Notes under the pieces: generated by a model
The model's database searches: none
What the model was told of the DNA's origin: nothing
What the model saw: only the letters and a program-made list of their open reading frames with translations
Program-made: the position numbers and the translations under genes
Shown: in pieces, positions 39,223-48,005 of the stretch
Layout: every line of letters begins with the position of its first letter
Numbering within the stretch: position 1 is the first letter of the stretch
Assembly: GCA_023251555.1 (NCBI GenBank)
Contig: JAHEYN010000003.1
Span: 1-64,000 of the forward strand
Direction of reading: 5' to 3'
Source: Bacteroidota bacterium
GTDB taxonomy: Bacteria; Bacteroidota; Bacteroidia; AKYH767-A; JAHEYN01
Length of the DNA stretch: 64,000 nucleotides

Positions 39223-41577
39223 ATGAAAACCCATTCCCTGATAGTCATTTTCCTGTTGTGTTTTGCCGCTGCTTTTGCACAGACTGATAAGGCATCGCTG
39301 CTTAAGCAGTATGAAGGCATGAGCAGTGATGACATCAGTAATTTCGAGAAGCTGAAATCCATGGGGGCATCTCCCGAGGAAATACAGACATTTATTGAGG
39401 CACAGCGCTTAAAACAGGCAAAGAAGAAAGGAACAATAAAAAAAACTTTTACTGACAGCACGAGGACCACTTACCAGGACACCTCAAAACTGCGCTTTCT
39501 CCACCCTGATTCCCTTGAAGAGAAAGAAAAAGCTCCCCCTGCTAATATTTTCGGGCAGGAATTTTTTCGCAATAAGGATATCAGGCTGTTTGACAAAGCC
39601 CGTGAAGCCAAAGCCCCTGAAAATTATGTTCTCTCTGTGGGGGATGAAATAAGTATTTCCGTATGGGGTTTTTCGGATTACAATGAAGCTTTTACTATCG
39701 AAAATGACGGTTCCATACAACCTTCGGAGACAGGCAAAATATACCTGAAAGGCCTCACCTTTGCCGATGCAAAAACCCTCATAACAAATAAATTTTCGGG
39801 GGTTCTTAATCTGCGTAACTCCAAAATTGATGTTGCCCTCGTTTACTCGCGGGTCATTACAGTAAACGTGGTCGGGGAGGTTTTCAACCCGGGATCCTAT
39901 ACCATTCCCGGCATCAATACCGCTTTTAATGCCCTGATGGCTGCCAATGGCCCTACCGACGGAGGTTCCGTAAGAAAAATTTATGTGAAGCGCGGAGGTA
40001 AAACAATAAGAACCCTTGATGTTTACCAGTTTATGTTTAACCAGGACGGGCAGGAAGACTTTTTCCTCGAAGACAATGATTATGTGGTGGTTCCTCCCGC
40101 CGAAAAAATCGTTACCATTGCAGGAGAGGTAAACAGGCCTTTCAAGTATGAACTTGTTGACAAGGAAGATGTCAGCAGCCTGATCCGTTATGCCGGCGGG
40201 CTTACCCCCGTTGCCTTCACCAGAAATCTGCAGGTGGCACGGGTAACCAACAATAAGCGTAACCTCATAGACATCAGCCTTGATTCCCTGAAGCTGAATA
40301 AAAAAACATTTGAGCTGTATACCGGAGATTCCGTTATGGTAAGGCGCCTGCCCGATGTGATAGAAAACTATGTGGAAGCCCGCGGAGTGTTTGCCGTTCC
40401 GGGGAAATATGCTTTTAAGCCGGGTCAAAGAATTTCCGACCTCGTGAAAAAAGCCGAAGGAGTGCTTGACGATGCTCACCTCGGAAGAGCTTACCTGATA
40501 CGCCAGGATGAAAATCTCCGCAACCAGTATATCGGCGTAAACATCGGAGAAGTACTTAAGGACAGTATGAGCCCGGGTAATTATGAGCTCAAAAGGTATG
40601 ATGTGCTGCTGCTGCTTTCCAAGAGGAGATTCATTGACCCGGACAGCATCTCTGTTTTCGGGTCTGTCAGGAATACGGGGAGTTACCTTTTCGGGGAAGG
40701 GCTTACCGTGAAGGATGCCATTTTCCTTGCCGGAGGGTTTAAGAAAGAAGCTGCCAATAACCGGATTGAGATATCCCGCCTGCTCAGTTTCGGGAAAGGG
40801 AACTCCGACAGCGCTTCGAGGGTGATTATCAAATCAGCCCAGGTAAGTGCTGACCTCAGCATAGAAAAAGGAGTCGAAGAATTCCGCCTCCAGCCTTATG
40901 ATCAGGTTTTTGTGAGAACCATTCCCCAGTTTGACTACCAGAAAAATGTGACAGTGATTGGCGAGGTAAATTACCCGGGGACATATTCCCTTGTGAGCAA
41001 TGGTGAAAAAATTACGGACCTCCTGGTGCGTGCCGGGGGTGTTACGTCATTTGCATTCCCGGAAGGATCCCGCCTCCACAGGATGCAGGATAGCATAGGA
41101 TATCTCTTCCTGAACCTGAAAGAAGTGCTGCAAAACAGCTATTCTCCTACCAATTATGTGATGAAAGAGGGGGATACCCTCTTTGTTCCCAAAGTTAACG
41201 AGCTTGTTAAAGTTAAAGGTGCTATCAATTATCCCAGCCCGGACTCCCTTAAGCAAATCAATGCACCTTACGTGAAAGGGAAAAGAGCAGGTTATTACAT
41301 CCGTAATTACGGAATCGGCTATGCCAAAGGCGCAAAACGGAATGCGACATATGTAGAACTGGCAGGGGGCTTTATCCGGAGAACCGCATCCCTCGGCTTT
41401 ATCCGTTTTTATCCGAGGGTGCAGAAGGGAGCTACTGTTCATGTGCTTTACAGGCCGAACAAAATCAAGAAAGACAAGGAGAAAAGCACTCCCGTGGACT
41501 GGAACAAAACAATTGAAAGCCTCACTGTAAAAGCTACCGCTATTCTGACTTTGCTGGTGCTTGTCAGCAAACTCTGA
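39223..41577 (+). CDS. Polysaccharide export protein with SLBB repeats (Wza-like)
   Basis: 'ENYVLSVGDEISISVWGFSDYNEAFTIENDGSIQPSETGKIYLKGLTFADAKTLI' plus repeated 'V.GEV..PG.Y.......(I/L)..L...AGG'. Confidence 0.92.
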   Translation: MKTHSLIVIFLLCFAAAFAQTDKASLLKQYEGMSSDDISNFEKLKSMGASPEEIQTFIEAQRLKQAKKKGTIKKTFTDSTRTTYQDTSKLRFLHPDSLEEKEKAPPANIFGQEFFRNKDIRLFDKAREAKAPENYVLSVGDEISISVWGFSDYNEAFTIENDGSIQPSETGKIYLKGLTFADAKTLITNKFSGVLNLRNSKIDVALVYSRVITVNVVGEVFNPGSYTIPGINTAFNALMAANGPTDGGSVRKIYVKRGGKTIRTLDVYQFMFNQDGQEDFFLEDNDYVVVPPAEKIVTIAGEVNRPFKYELVDKEDVSSLIRYAGGLTPVAFTRNLQVARVTNNKRNLIDISLDSLKLNKKTFELYTGDSVMVRRLPDVIENYVEARGVFAVPGKYAFKPGQRISDLVKKAEGVLDDAHLGRAYLIRQDENLRNQYIGVNIGEVLKDSMSPGNYELKRYDVLLLLSKRRFIDPDSISVFGSVRNTGSYLFGEGLTVKDAIFLAGGFKKEAANNRIEISRLLSFGKGNSDSASRVIIKSAQVSADLSIEKGVEEFRLQPYDQVFVRTIPQFDYQKNVTVIGEVNYPGTYSLVSNGEKITDLLVRAGGVTSFAFPEGSRLHRMQDSIGYLFLNLKEVLQNSYSPTNYVMKEGDTLFVPKVNELVKVKGAINYPSPDSLKQINAPYVKGKRAGYYIRNYGIGYAKGAKRNATYVELAGGFIRRTASLGFIRFYPRVQKGATVHVLYRPNKIKKDKEKSTPVDWNKTIESLTVKATAILTLLVLVSKL

Positions 41578-41750
41578 CGGGGATTTTGAAGCTTGGAAGC
41601 AGGGAAACTGCTTTTACCCGGGAACAGGTATGATTTTCAGTTTACTTTGTTATCAGCGTAAAATCTCCTTGTAAGATCTCTCTCTTTATGATAGTAAGGG
41701 TTGTGCTCAGCCTGTCCTCATTCCTGTTCAAGGTCTGCGGTTGAAAGAGT

Positions 41751-41850
41751 TTAATCCGCCTTCGCATTCCGCTTCGGCGGACAAAAAGGCCTGGTTTAAT
41801 TCTCCGCGGCTTGCTGCGGCCGGAGCTTGCTCCGGGGTTCATACCATTTG
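41751..41850. repeat. Palindromic repeat element copy R4 (extended)
   Basis: TTAATCCGCCTTCGCATTCCGCTTCGGCGGACAAAAAGG...CCGCGGCTTGCTGCGG CCGGAGCTTGCTCCGG GGTTCATACCA. Confidence 0.8.
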
Positions 41851-42977
41851 ATCGGAAAAACCATCATCCGGTATTCAAACACCATCCACCACAGTAATGC
41901 CGGCAGGGCTTTGAGTGCATAGGGTACAACATAATGATCCCTGGCGAATTTTGGGAAAATGTCCGTAGGCGACAAGGAGATAAGCACTATTGCAAGGATT
42001 ATAAGCCCTTTGTCGAAGATGCCCGGTTGCCGTATGCTGCAGTACCCGGTAACAATGCCTGCCATGGCAATGATAAACGTAGGGGATTCTGCACGGTGAT
42101 TAAAGATCACAACCCAGATGAGCATGGCAGAAAGAAAGAGCAACCGGAAAGCTCTCTCGCCGTACGCTTTTATGTTTATCAGTGGAAGCATAAGCAAGAT
42201 TAGCCCTGACAACTGCACCCATATTTTAGGCGGATCATAACCTGACCATGACCTGATGATTCCCATGACAGACAATCCCCAGGATGCCTGCTGGTCATCT
42301 TTAAGTAATGAAACCCACTGTTTATAAAGGAAAATAAGCTGATCACAGGAAATAATGAGAAGGGGCAGTGCAAAAAGAGCAAGCGTACAAAGCAGGAAAA
42401 AGGAAATAAATTTTTTCTTCCCGGGATACAGCCATGCGAGGAGCAGGAATGCAAGGCTGAAAATTTTTATGTAGGCGGAGAGTGCAATGAAGAGGGCGGC
42501 GGCGGCAGGTTTTTTTCTTTCAAAAGCATTAAATGCTCCTATCATCAGTGCAGCCATCAGTATGTTGCTCTGGCAGTTCTGGACGGAGGTAAGGGTTTCT
42601 ATAACCATTAGCCATGCGGCTATCCACCGGGGCCTTCCTTCGGGCAGCAGCTTCCGGAGTGCCGCCAGCAGGCAAATCACATTGAATAGGTTCCAGGCAA
42701 TTACTCCTGCCCGGTCGGGCAGGAGGGCCCAGGGCGCAAACAATACAGAAAAGGCAGGACTGTATTTGAAGAAATCAAGCGGAGTGTTCCCGTAGCTTTG
42801 AGGGGAATAAAGATCATGATTCCCCGCAAGGTTATAAAAAGAAGTTCTAAAGATGAGATAATTCTTATAATGATCGGGGCCAAGCCACACAAGGTGTATG
42901 CCTGCAATCAGCGTAATTACAATGTACGCTATGAAAATAAAAACAGGACTTTTCAGGAATGACAACCGGGCTGCCAT
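41796..42977 (-). CDS. GT87-family (DUF2029-like) multi-TM glycosyltransferase
   Basis: Hydrophobic 393-aa ORF; 'LYSPQSYGNTPLDFFKYSPAFSVLFAPWALLP', typical of GT87-like proteins; last ~15 residues fall in repeat R4. Confidence 0.75.
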   Translation of the reverse strand: MAARLSFLKSPVFIFIAYIVITLIAGIHLVWLGPDHYKNYLIFRTSFYNLAGNHDLYSPQSYGNTPLDFFKYSPAFSVLFAPWALLPDRAGVIAWNLFNVICLLAALRKLLPEGRPRWIAAWLMVIETLTSVQNCQSNILMAALMIGAFNAFERKKPAAAALFIALSAYIKIFSLAFLLLAWLYPGKKKFISFFLLCTLALFALPLLIISCDQLIFLYKQWVSLLKDDQQASWGLSVMGIIRSWSGYDPPKIWVQLSGLILLMLPLINIKAYGERAFRLLFLSAMLIWVVIFNHRAESPTFIIAMAGIVTGYCSIRQPGIFDKGLIILAIVLISLSPTDIFPKFARDHYVVPYALKALPALLWWMVFEYRMMVFPIKWYEPRSKLRPQQAAEN

Positions 42978-43469
42978 TTATATATTCCTGATAAACCTTT
43001 CTATAAATTCTCTTACGCAGCCTTCTCCCCCTTTGCAGCGAAGCACCACGTCAGCTATTTTTTTTACAGCGGGCATGGCATCTGCGGGGCAGGCGCTGAA
43101 GCCGGCATATGTCATTACTTCCCGGTCATTGGTGTCATCCCCTATGTATGCAACCTGGGAAAACTCAATGCCAAGCTTCCGTGTCCATTTATCAAGCACT
43201 TTCAACTTTTCTTCGTTTCCCACATATACGAATTTCACACCGAGAAATGAAGCTCTCCTGCTGATGAGGTTCACATTTTTACCTGAGCTCAGGAATGCAA
43301 TGTCCATGCCCGCCTTAGCGAGGTTCTTAATGCCCCACCCGTCTTTGGCGTTGAATTTTTTGAATTCTTCTCCGCCTTCGGTATAGTACATTCCTCCGTC
43401 GGTCAGCACTCCGTCCACGTCGAGTACGAGGAAGCGGATATCTTTTTTGTTATTGCTTTTTTTTGCCAT
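42978..43469 (-). CDS. kdsC: KdsC-like HAD phosphatase
   Basis: 'IRFLVLDVDGVLTDGGMYYTEGGEEFKKFNAKDGWGIKNLAKAGMDIAFLSSGKN...VAYIGDDTNDREVM'. Confidence 0.92.
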   Translation of the reverse strand: MAKKSNNKKDIRFLVLDVDGVLTDGGMYYTEGGEEFKKFNAKDGWGIKNLAKAGMDIAFLSSGKNVNLISRRASFLGVKFVYVGNEEKLKVLDKWTRKLGIEFSQVAYIGDDTNDREVMTYAGFSACPADAMPAVKKIADVVLRCKGGEGCVREFIERFIRNI

Positions 43470-43480
43470 GGGATCTTCAA

Positions 43481-44479
43481 TCAGGTGATATTTCTGCCTA
43501 TTGCTTTTGCAATGGGTTTCAGGCTTTCGTAGAGGCGTGTAAATTCTTCGTGGTTGAGTTGCTGGGAGGCGTCGGATTTAGCCGAGGCGGGGTCGGGGTG
43601 GGTTTCAACCAGGAGGCCGTCCACTCCCATGGCCATGCACGCGCGGGTGAGATCGGGTACTCCGTAGGCGTAGCCTATGGCGTGACTCGGGTCAAGTACA
43701 ACGGGGAGATTGGTATAGTGCTTCAGGTAAGCGGCGCCGCAGAGGTCAAGGGTAAAGCGTGTCTTGGTTTCGAAGGTGCGTATCCCCCTCTCGCAGAGGA
43801 TAACCTGTTCATTGCCTCCGGAAAGAATAAACTCCGCAGCCTGAACATGCTCCTGCAGCGTGGTGCCGAAACCGCGTTTGAGCAGCACGGGCTTTCCTGA
43901 CCGGGCACAGCCTTTCAATATGCCGTGGTCGTACATGGCTTTGGCTCCGATCTGTATGATGTCGGCATATTCAATTACTTCCTCAAGGTGGGTGGAGTCG
44001 CGTACTTCGGTGATAATCTTTAATCCGTACCTGCTGCGGATTTTATCAAGGAGCTTCAGCCCTTCGGTACCGAGCCCCTGAAAAGTATACGGAGACGTGC
44101 GCGGCTTGAAAGCACCCGCACGCAGCACGCGGATGCCGAGGCTTATACATAACTCGGCCGAGCGGGTGATCTGTTCCTCACTTTCTACGGAACAGGGGCC
44201 GGTGATTACAAGCGTGTTGTTTGTTGAACCGCCGACCGCAAAATCCCCCACGCGGATTTCCCGTGTCTGCGGGTTGTACTTCCTGCTGGCAAGCTGAATG
44301 TCGTCATCAAAAACGAAGAATTTATCAGTCCAGACATGATGCTTCGGCTCCAGCTTTTTTATCTTCGAAGGGGTAACAAGGATATTCTGTCCGCCGGCAT
44401 TAAGGATAAAGGCATCCAGATCTCTGGCCATCTCCTCAATCTTCTTCGGCTCTGTTCCCGGTTTCAGTTGAATAATCAT
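43481..44479 (-). CDS. aroF: 3-deoxy-7-phosphoheptulonate synthase
   Basis: 'VITGPCSVESEEQI...LRAGAFKPRTSPYTFQGLGTEGLKLL...VVLDPSHAIGY'. Confidence 0.95.
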   Translation of the reverse strand: MIIQLKPGTEPKKIEEMARDLDAFILNAGGQNILVTPSKIKKLEPKHHVWTDKFFVFDDDIQLASRKYNPQTREIRVGDFAVGGSTNNTLVITGPCSVESEEQITRSAELCISLGIRVLRAGAFKPRTSPYTFQGLGTEGLKLLDKIRSRYGLKIITEVRDSTHLEEVIEYADIIQIGAKAMYDHGILKGCARSGKPVLLKRGFGTTLQEHVQAAEFILSGGNEQVILCERGIRTFETKTRFTLDLCGAAYLKHYTNLPVVLDPSHAIGYAYGVPDLTRACMAMGVDGLLVETHPDPASAKSDASQQLNHEEFTRLYESLKPIAKAIGRNIT

Positions 44480-44482
44480 AGT

Positions 44483-45490
44483 TTAAGATTCTCCTTTAAT
44501 AAGGTTATTGAATGTGAGCGTTCCCGTAAAAATGTTGTCATCATCAACTACAGGGATAAACAGCACAGGGAAGGATAAGCGTTTAATCATCTGTATTATT
44601 TCAGACACAGACTGTCCCTGGGTTACTTTCACCGGACTCCTGTTGACAAGGGCGGAAGCTTCTATTTTATTCAGGTCGCCTGTATGCCTGAGCAGTCCTC
44701 TTCTCACATCCGCATTGGTGATGATTCCTTCCAGTTCGCCCTTTCTCCCTGTTACCGTGGTGAAGCCCATGTTATATTTTTCGATGGACTGGAGCACGTC
44801 GCGGAAAGAGAACTTTCCTGTTTCGAGGACCGGGCATTCGTTTTTGTCGATCATAAAATCCCCGGCGAGAATATGATCACTTCCTGTTTCGCTGCGCAGG
44901 CGGTGAAGTGCGATTCCCATGTAATCGGCGTTTACGAGGTAGGATCCCGATACAACAAGAGAAACGCCCATATTGCGCAGCACAAAAGAGATTTCATCAT
45001 TTACACCTCCGTCTACATGAATCTTTGCCCCGGGGAAAAGGGATTGAAACTGGCGTATTCTCCTGAAATTTTCCCTGTTGAACTTTCCCCCGCTCTTCCC
45101 GGGAGTGGTGGTCATGAAAAGCACAAAATCAAATTGATTTTTCAACCTGCTGAAACTTTCGGGGGGAGTCCCGGAAACGATGGCCAGCCCTATTTTTGAA
45201 GTGATGCCGGCCGGGATGTCAAGGGGCCCGGTGAGGTTTTCAAACTGGAAGGAAACCATCTCCGTGCCGGTTTGCCGGATACCATCAAAGAATTTCTCGG
45301 GATGAGGGGATATGATATGAAGATCAACGGGAGTTTTACTTATGCTGCGTATTTTTCTTATATCTTCAAATACAGAGAGATCATCATTGCAGTCAATGTG
45401 AAAATAATCAACATGGTAGCCGTCCAGTTCTTTTACCAGTTCATCAAGCGGTCGGGAAATGTTTGAGTAAACCGAAGCGGAGATTTTCAT
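44483..45490 (-). CDS. Ribulose-phosphate 3-epimerase-like domain fused to a CBS-domain pair
   Basis: 'MKISASVYS...DYFHIDCND', 'PVDLHIISPHPEKF', 'TTPGKSGGKF', 'IHVDGGVND...VVSGSYLV' followed by KdsD-like CBS 'GFTTVTGRKGELEGIITNADVRRGLLR'. Confidence 0.85.
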   Translation of the reverse strand: MKISASVYSNISRPLDELVKELDGYHVDYFHIDCNDDLSVFEDIRKIRSISKTPVDLHIISPHPEKFFDGIRQTGTEMVSFQFENLTGPLDIPAGITSKIGLAIVSGTPPESFSRLKNQFDFVLFMTTTPGKSGGKFNRENFRRIRQFQSLFPGAKIHVDGGVNDEISFVLRNMGVSLVVSGSYLVNADYMGIALHRLRSETGSDHILAGDFMIDKNECPVLETGKFSFRDVLQSIEKYNMGFTTVTGRKGELEGIITNADVRRGLLRHTGDLNKIEASALVNRSPVKVTQGQSVSEIIQMIKRLSFPVLFIPVVDDDNIFTGTLTFNNLIKGES

Positions 45491-45515
45491 TGACAGCGGT
45501 AATGCTTCATTCCTG

Positions 45516-45523
45516 CAAAGATA
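45516..45523 (-). promoter_or_regulatory. Candidate -7 element (TATCTTTG) for the RPE-CBS gene
   Basis: CAAAGATA on + strand, 26 bp upstream of start. Confidence 0.5.
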
Positions 45524-45570
45524 TACTTTCAGCGGTTTTTTGCGGGCGCGTACATAAGAATTTTGTCATT

Positions 45571-45621
45571 TGAGAGTGAAAAAACAAGAACTAAATAATA
45601 TTTTTTGACAAATTGAAGCTA
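45571..45621. repeat. Left copy of imperfect direct repeat flanking the AbiE module
   Basis: TGAGAGTGAAAAAAC...CAAATTGAAGCTA, matching 47699..47748. Confidence 0.8.
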
Positions 45622-45702
45622 CACTTATTACCTTTTGATGGTATGAATGACCGTAATACGCTCGATTTTGCAGTCAAAAGGCAATAAATTACAGCCCGAA
45701 TT

Positions 45703-45759
45703 GACATTTTGTTGTAGGATAAGACCCAAAAATTGGGGCGTATCTCACAGTAAAATGTC
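45703..45759. promoter_or_regulatory. Long inverted repeat upstream of the AbiEi-like gene (candidate operator)
   Basis: Arms 45703..45721 and 45741..45759 match at 15 of 19 positions, including a perfect GACATTTT/AAAATGTC outer stem. Confidence 0.65.
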
Positions 45760-45762
45760 ATT

Positions 45763-46638
45763 ATGCCCACAGTAAAAAATATTATGTCATTTTATACAAA
45801 CATAAATAAATTAGTATTAGATTTGCTTGCTCAAAATGACATGAAGAAAGAAGCTGAAATAAAAGATGTAAGGAAGCAGCAGCTTGAGTTTATCCGTCTG
45901 CTGGATGAATACGAAGTGAATATATTCACTATTGCGAATATAGGAAAGCAAATACACCACCCGTTCAAAAATGTGCAGGGCATAGCGGACAGGCTCACAA
46001 AAAAAGGATTGCTCACCCGGATCGAGAATGGAAAATACTGCCGTCATAATTTCCGGGATGAATGGGTAATCGGGAATTATCTCGTGAAAGACGGAGTGAT
46101 TGCCTATTGGTCGGCATTAAACAGGCATGGGCTAACGGAACAATTTCCCAATACAATATTTGTACAAACAGCAAAAGAGAAGCTGGACAAAAATGTATTC
46201 GGAGTAGATTATAAGTTTATCCGGGTTGCAAAAAGAAAACTCATCGGTTATGAAATGTACGGAGTGGGTAATAACCAGTTCCGTATGACCGATGTCGAAA
46301 AAACCATTGCGGATTGCTTCGACCTGCCTGAATATTCCGGTGGATATGCAGAACTGATCCGGGCTTTCAAAACTGCCAAGCCGGATGCGAAAAAAATGAT
46401 AAAATATTGCAAGGCCATTAACAACATAGCAGTAACAAAGCGAATTGCATTTTTAGGAGAGCTTTTAAAAAAAGAAAACTTTGATATGTTTCTGAAATAT
46501 GCCAAAGAGGCGATAAACGAAAGGTATATTCTTTTCGACCCCATTGGATTAGCTACCGGAGAGTATGTAAAGGAATGGAAAATACGATTGAATGTAAGCA
46601 GTGAAGAAATATTGGAAATAGCCAATAAGCAGTATTGA
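45763..46638 (+). CDS. AbiEi-like type IV antitoxin
   Basis: wHTH-like N-terminus and 'RMTDVEKTIADCFDLPEYSGGYAELIRAFKTA'; overlaps a nucleotidyltransferase partner. Confidence 0.87.
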   Translation: MPTVKNIMSFYTNINKLVLDLLAQNDMKKEAEIKDVRKQQLEFIRLLDEYEVNIFTIANIGKQIHHPFKNVQGIADRLTKKGLLTRIENGKYCRHNFRDEWVIGNYLVKDGVIAYWSALNRHGLTEQFPNTIFVQTAKEKLDKNVFGVDYKFIRVAKRKLIGYEMYGVGNNQFRMTDVEKTIADCFDLPEYSGGYAELIRAFKTAKPDAKKMIKYCKAINNIAVTKRIAFLGELLKKENFDMFLKYAKEAINERYILFDPIGLATGEYVKEWKIRLNVSSEEILEIANKQY

Positions 46639-47495
46639 TGATTTTACAAAGAGAAATAACAGCCTTAGCACAAAAAGCAGGTGTTTCAAAAACCACCATT
46701 GACAAGGACTGGGTATTAGGACACTTCATTGATGCGATATACTCCGTGAAGGGACTGAAAGAAAATCTGATCTTCAAGGGCGGAACCTGTTTGAAAAAAT
46801 GCTACCTGCCCGATTATCGTTTTTCGGAGGATTTGGATTTTACGGCAACGGATGAAAAAATTATTCTTACCGAAGAAATATTTAACAAGGTGGTAACGCT
46901 TGTTACTAAACGCACCGGCATAGCTTCACATATAATTTCGTTTCGGGATTTGATTTTTAAAAATCAAAAAACAGGATATGAAGTAATTGTAAAATACTGG
47001 GGAGCCGATCATCAGATTAACTCGGCAGTTCCACCGCATGAAAGGTGGATGACAAGCATTAAGATTGAAGTAATCAAATATGAATTGTTGTTATTTCCTC
47101 CGGTAAAGAAAAAAGTAGCACATGCTTATTCCGATAAACTTTCAGATAGTGCAAACCACATTCCCTGCTATTCGATTGAAGAAGTAATGTCCGAAAAGAT
47201 AAGGGCATTGATGCAGCGCAAATATACTGCACCACGGGACTATTACGATATATGGTATTTAAGCAGGAATTTCAAGCTGAATAATGAAAAGATTGTTGAG
47301 GCATTTCACAAGAAAGTGAAATACAAAAACCTTGAGTTTACAGGAATAGAGCAACTGATAAATCCCCGAAACGAAAAAATACTCCGGCACAACTGGCAGA
47401 ATAGTTTGGGTCATCAGATTACGAAGGGGAATTTGGTGGACTATACTGTTGTTATTCCTGAAGTGAAGGAATATTTTGAAACAATATTTGAGTAG
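46635..47495 (+). CDS. AbiEii/AbiGii-family nucleotidyltransferase toxin
   Basis: 'LIFKGGTCLKKCYLPDYRFSEDLDFTATD' and 'YSIEEVMSEKIRALMQRKYTAPRDYYDIWYL' motifs. Confidence 0.9.
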   Translation: MMILQREITALAQKAGVSKTTIDKDWVLGHFIDAIYSVKGLKENLIFKGGTCLKKCYLPDYRFSEDLDFTATDEKIILTEEIFNKVVTLVTKRTGIASHIISFRDLIFKNQKTGYEVIVKYWGADHQINSAVPPHERWMTSIKIEVIKYELLLFPPVKKKVAHAYSDKLSDSANHIPCYSIEEVMSEKIRALMQRKYTAPRDYYDIWYLSRNFKLNNEKIVEAFHKKVKYKNLEFTGIEQLINPRNEKILRHNWQNSLGHQITKGNLVDYTVVIPEVKEYFETIFE

Positions 47496-47698
47496 TGTTG
47501 AAGTGCTTTTTAATAAAAAAGCATAATACGTATGAGTTAAAATCCTTTCCGAAAATGGTCTCAAGCTGGACGTCAATATTTACAAACCATTTCTCGGTTA
47601 AAAAATTGGAGGTGTTCTGATCGGTGAGAGAGGGATTAATGTGAGAGCATATTAAAAATTCTCTCATGTTTTTTGGACACAGGTTATTTAGCCATGAG

Positions 47699-47748
47699 TG
47701 AGAGTGAAAAAACTAAAAATAATAATACTTTTTAGCAAATTGAAGCTA
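47699..47748. repeat. Right copy of imperfect direct repeat; also the tRNA-Arg upstream region
   Basis: TGAGAGTGAAAAAACTAAAAATAATAATACTTTTTAGCAAATTGAAGCTA, leading into TATCTTTG at 47747. Confidence 0.8.
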
Positions 47749-47754
47749 TCTTTG
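47747..47754 (+). promoter_or_regulatory. -7 element (TATCTTTG) of the tRNA-Arg promoter
   Basis: TAnnTTTG match 39 bp upstream of the tRNA. Confidence 0.55.
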
Positions 47755-47792
47755 CAGTTCGGTTTTTGAGCCGAAAAATTGCTGAAACGCCT

Positions 47793-47864
47793 GGTCCCGT
47801 AGTTCAACGGATAGAACACTGGTTTCCTAAACCGGGGATAGAAGTTCGATTCTTCTCGGGACTA
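47793..47864 (+). tRNA. tRNA-Arg (anticodon CCT)
   Basis: Cloverleaf by eye: GGTCCCG/CGGGACT acceptor (one G-U), GTTC/GAAC D-stem, CTGGT-TTCCTAA-ACCGG anticodon arm, AGAAG-TTCGATT-CTTCT T-arm. Confidence 0.92.
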
Positions 47865-48005
47865 CAAGATCAGAGTGAGTGTGGGAGTGAGAGTGGGACT
47901 GTGCCTTTGCGAAGCTTCAGCGAAGCAAGGGTGAGCGCGAACACTCTGATTCTTCTTCATTGCTCACCCTCAAAACTCACACTTTCTTAAACAAAGCGAA
48001 TTTTT

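Noticed and set aside
42978-43469. KdsC neighbourhood as a nonulosonic-acid cluster
   Set aside because: No NeuB-, NeuA- or aminotransferase-like genes nearby; only the RPE-CBS, DAHP synthase and GT87-like neighbours
47621-47668. TGAGAG...CTCTCA hairpin downstream of AbiEii as a regulatory RNA
   Set aside because: Short 6-bp stem after the toxin stop; more simply a weak terminator or part of the GAGAG-rich flank
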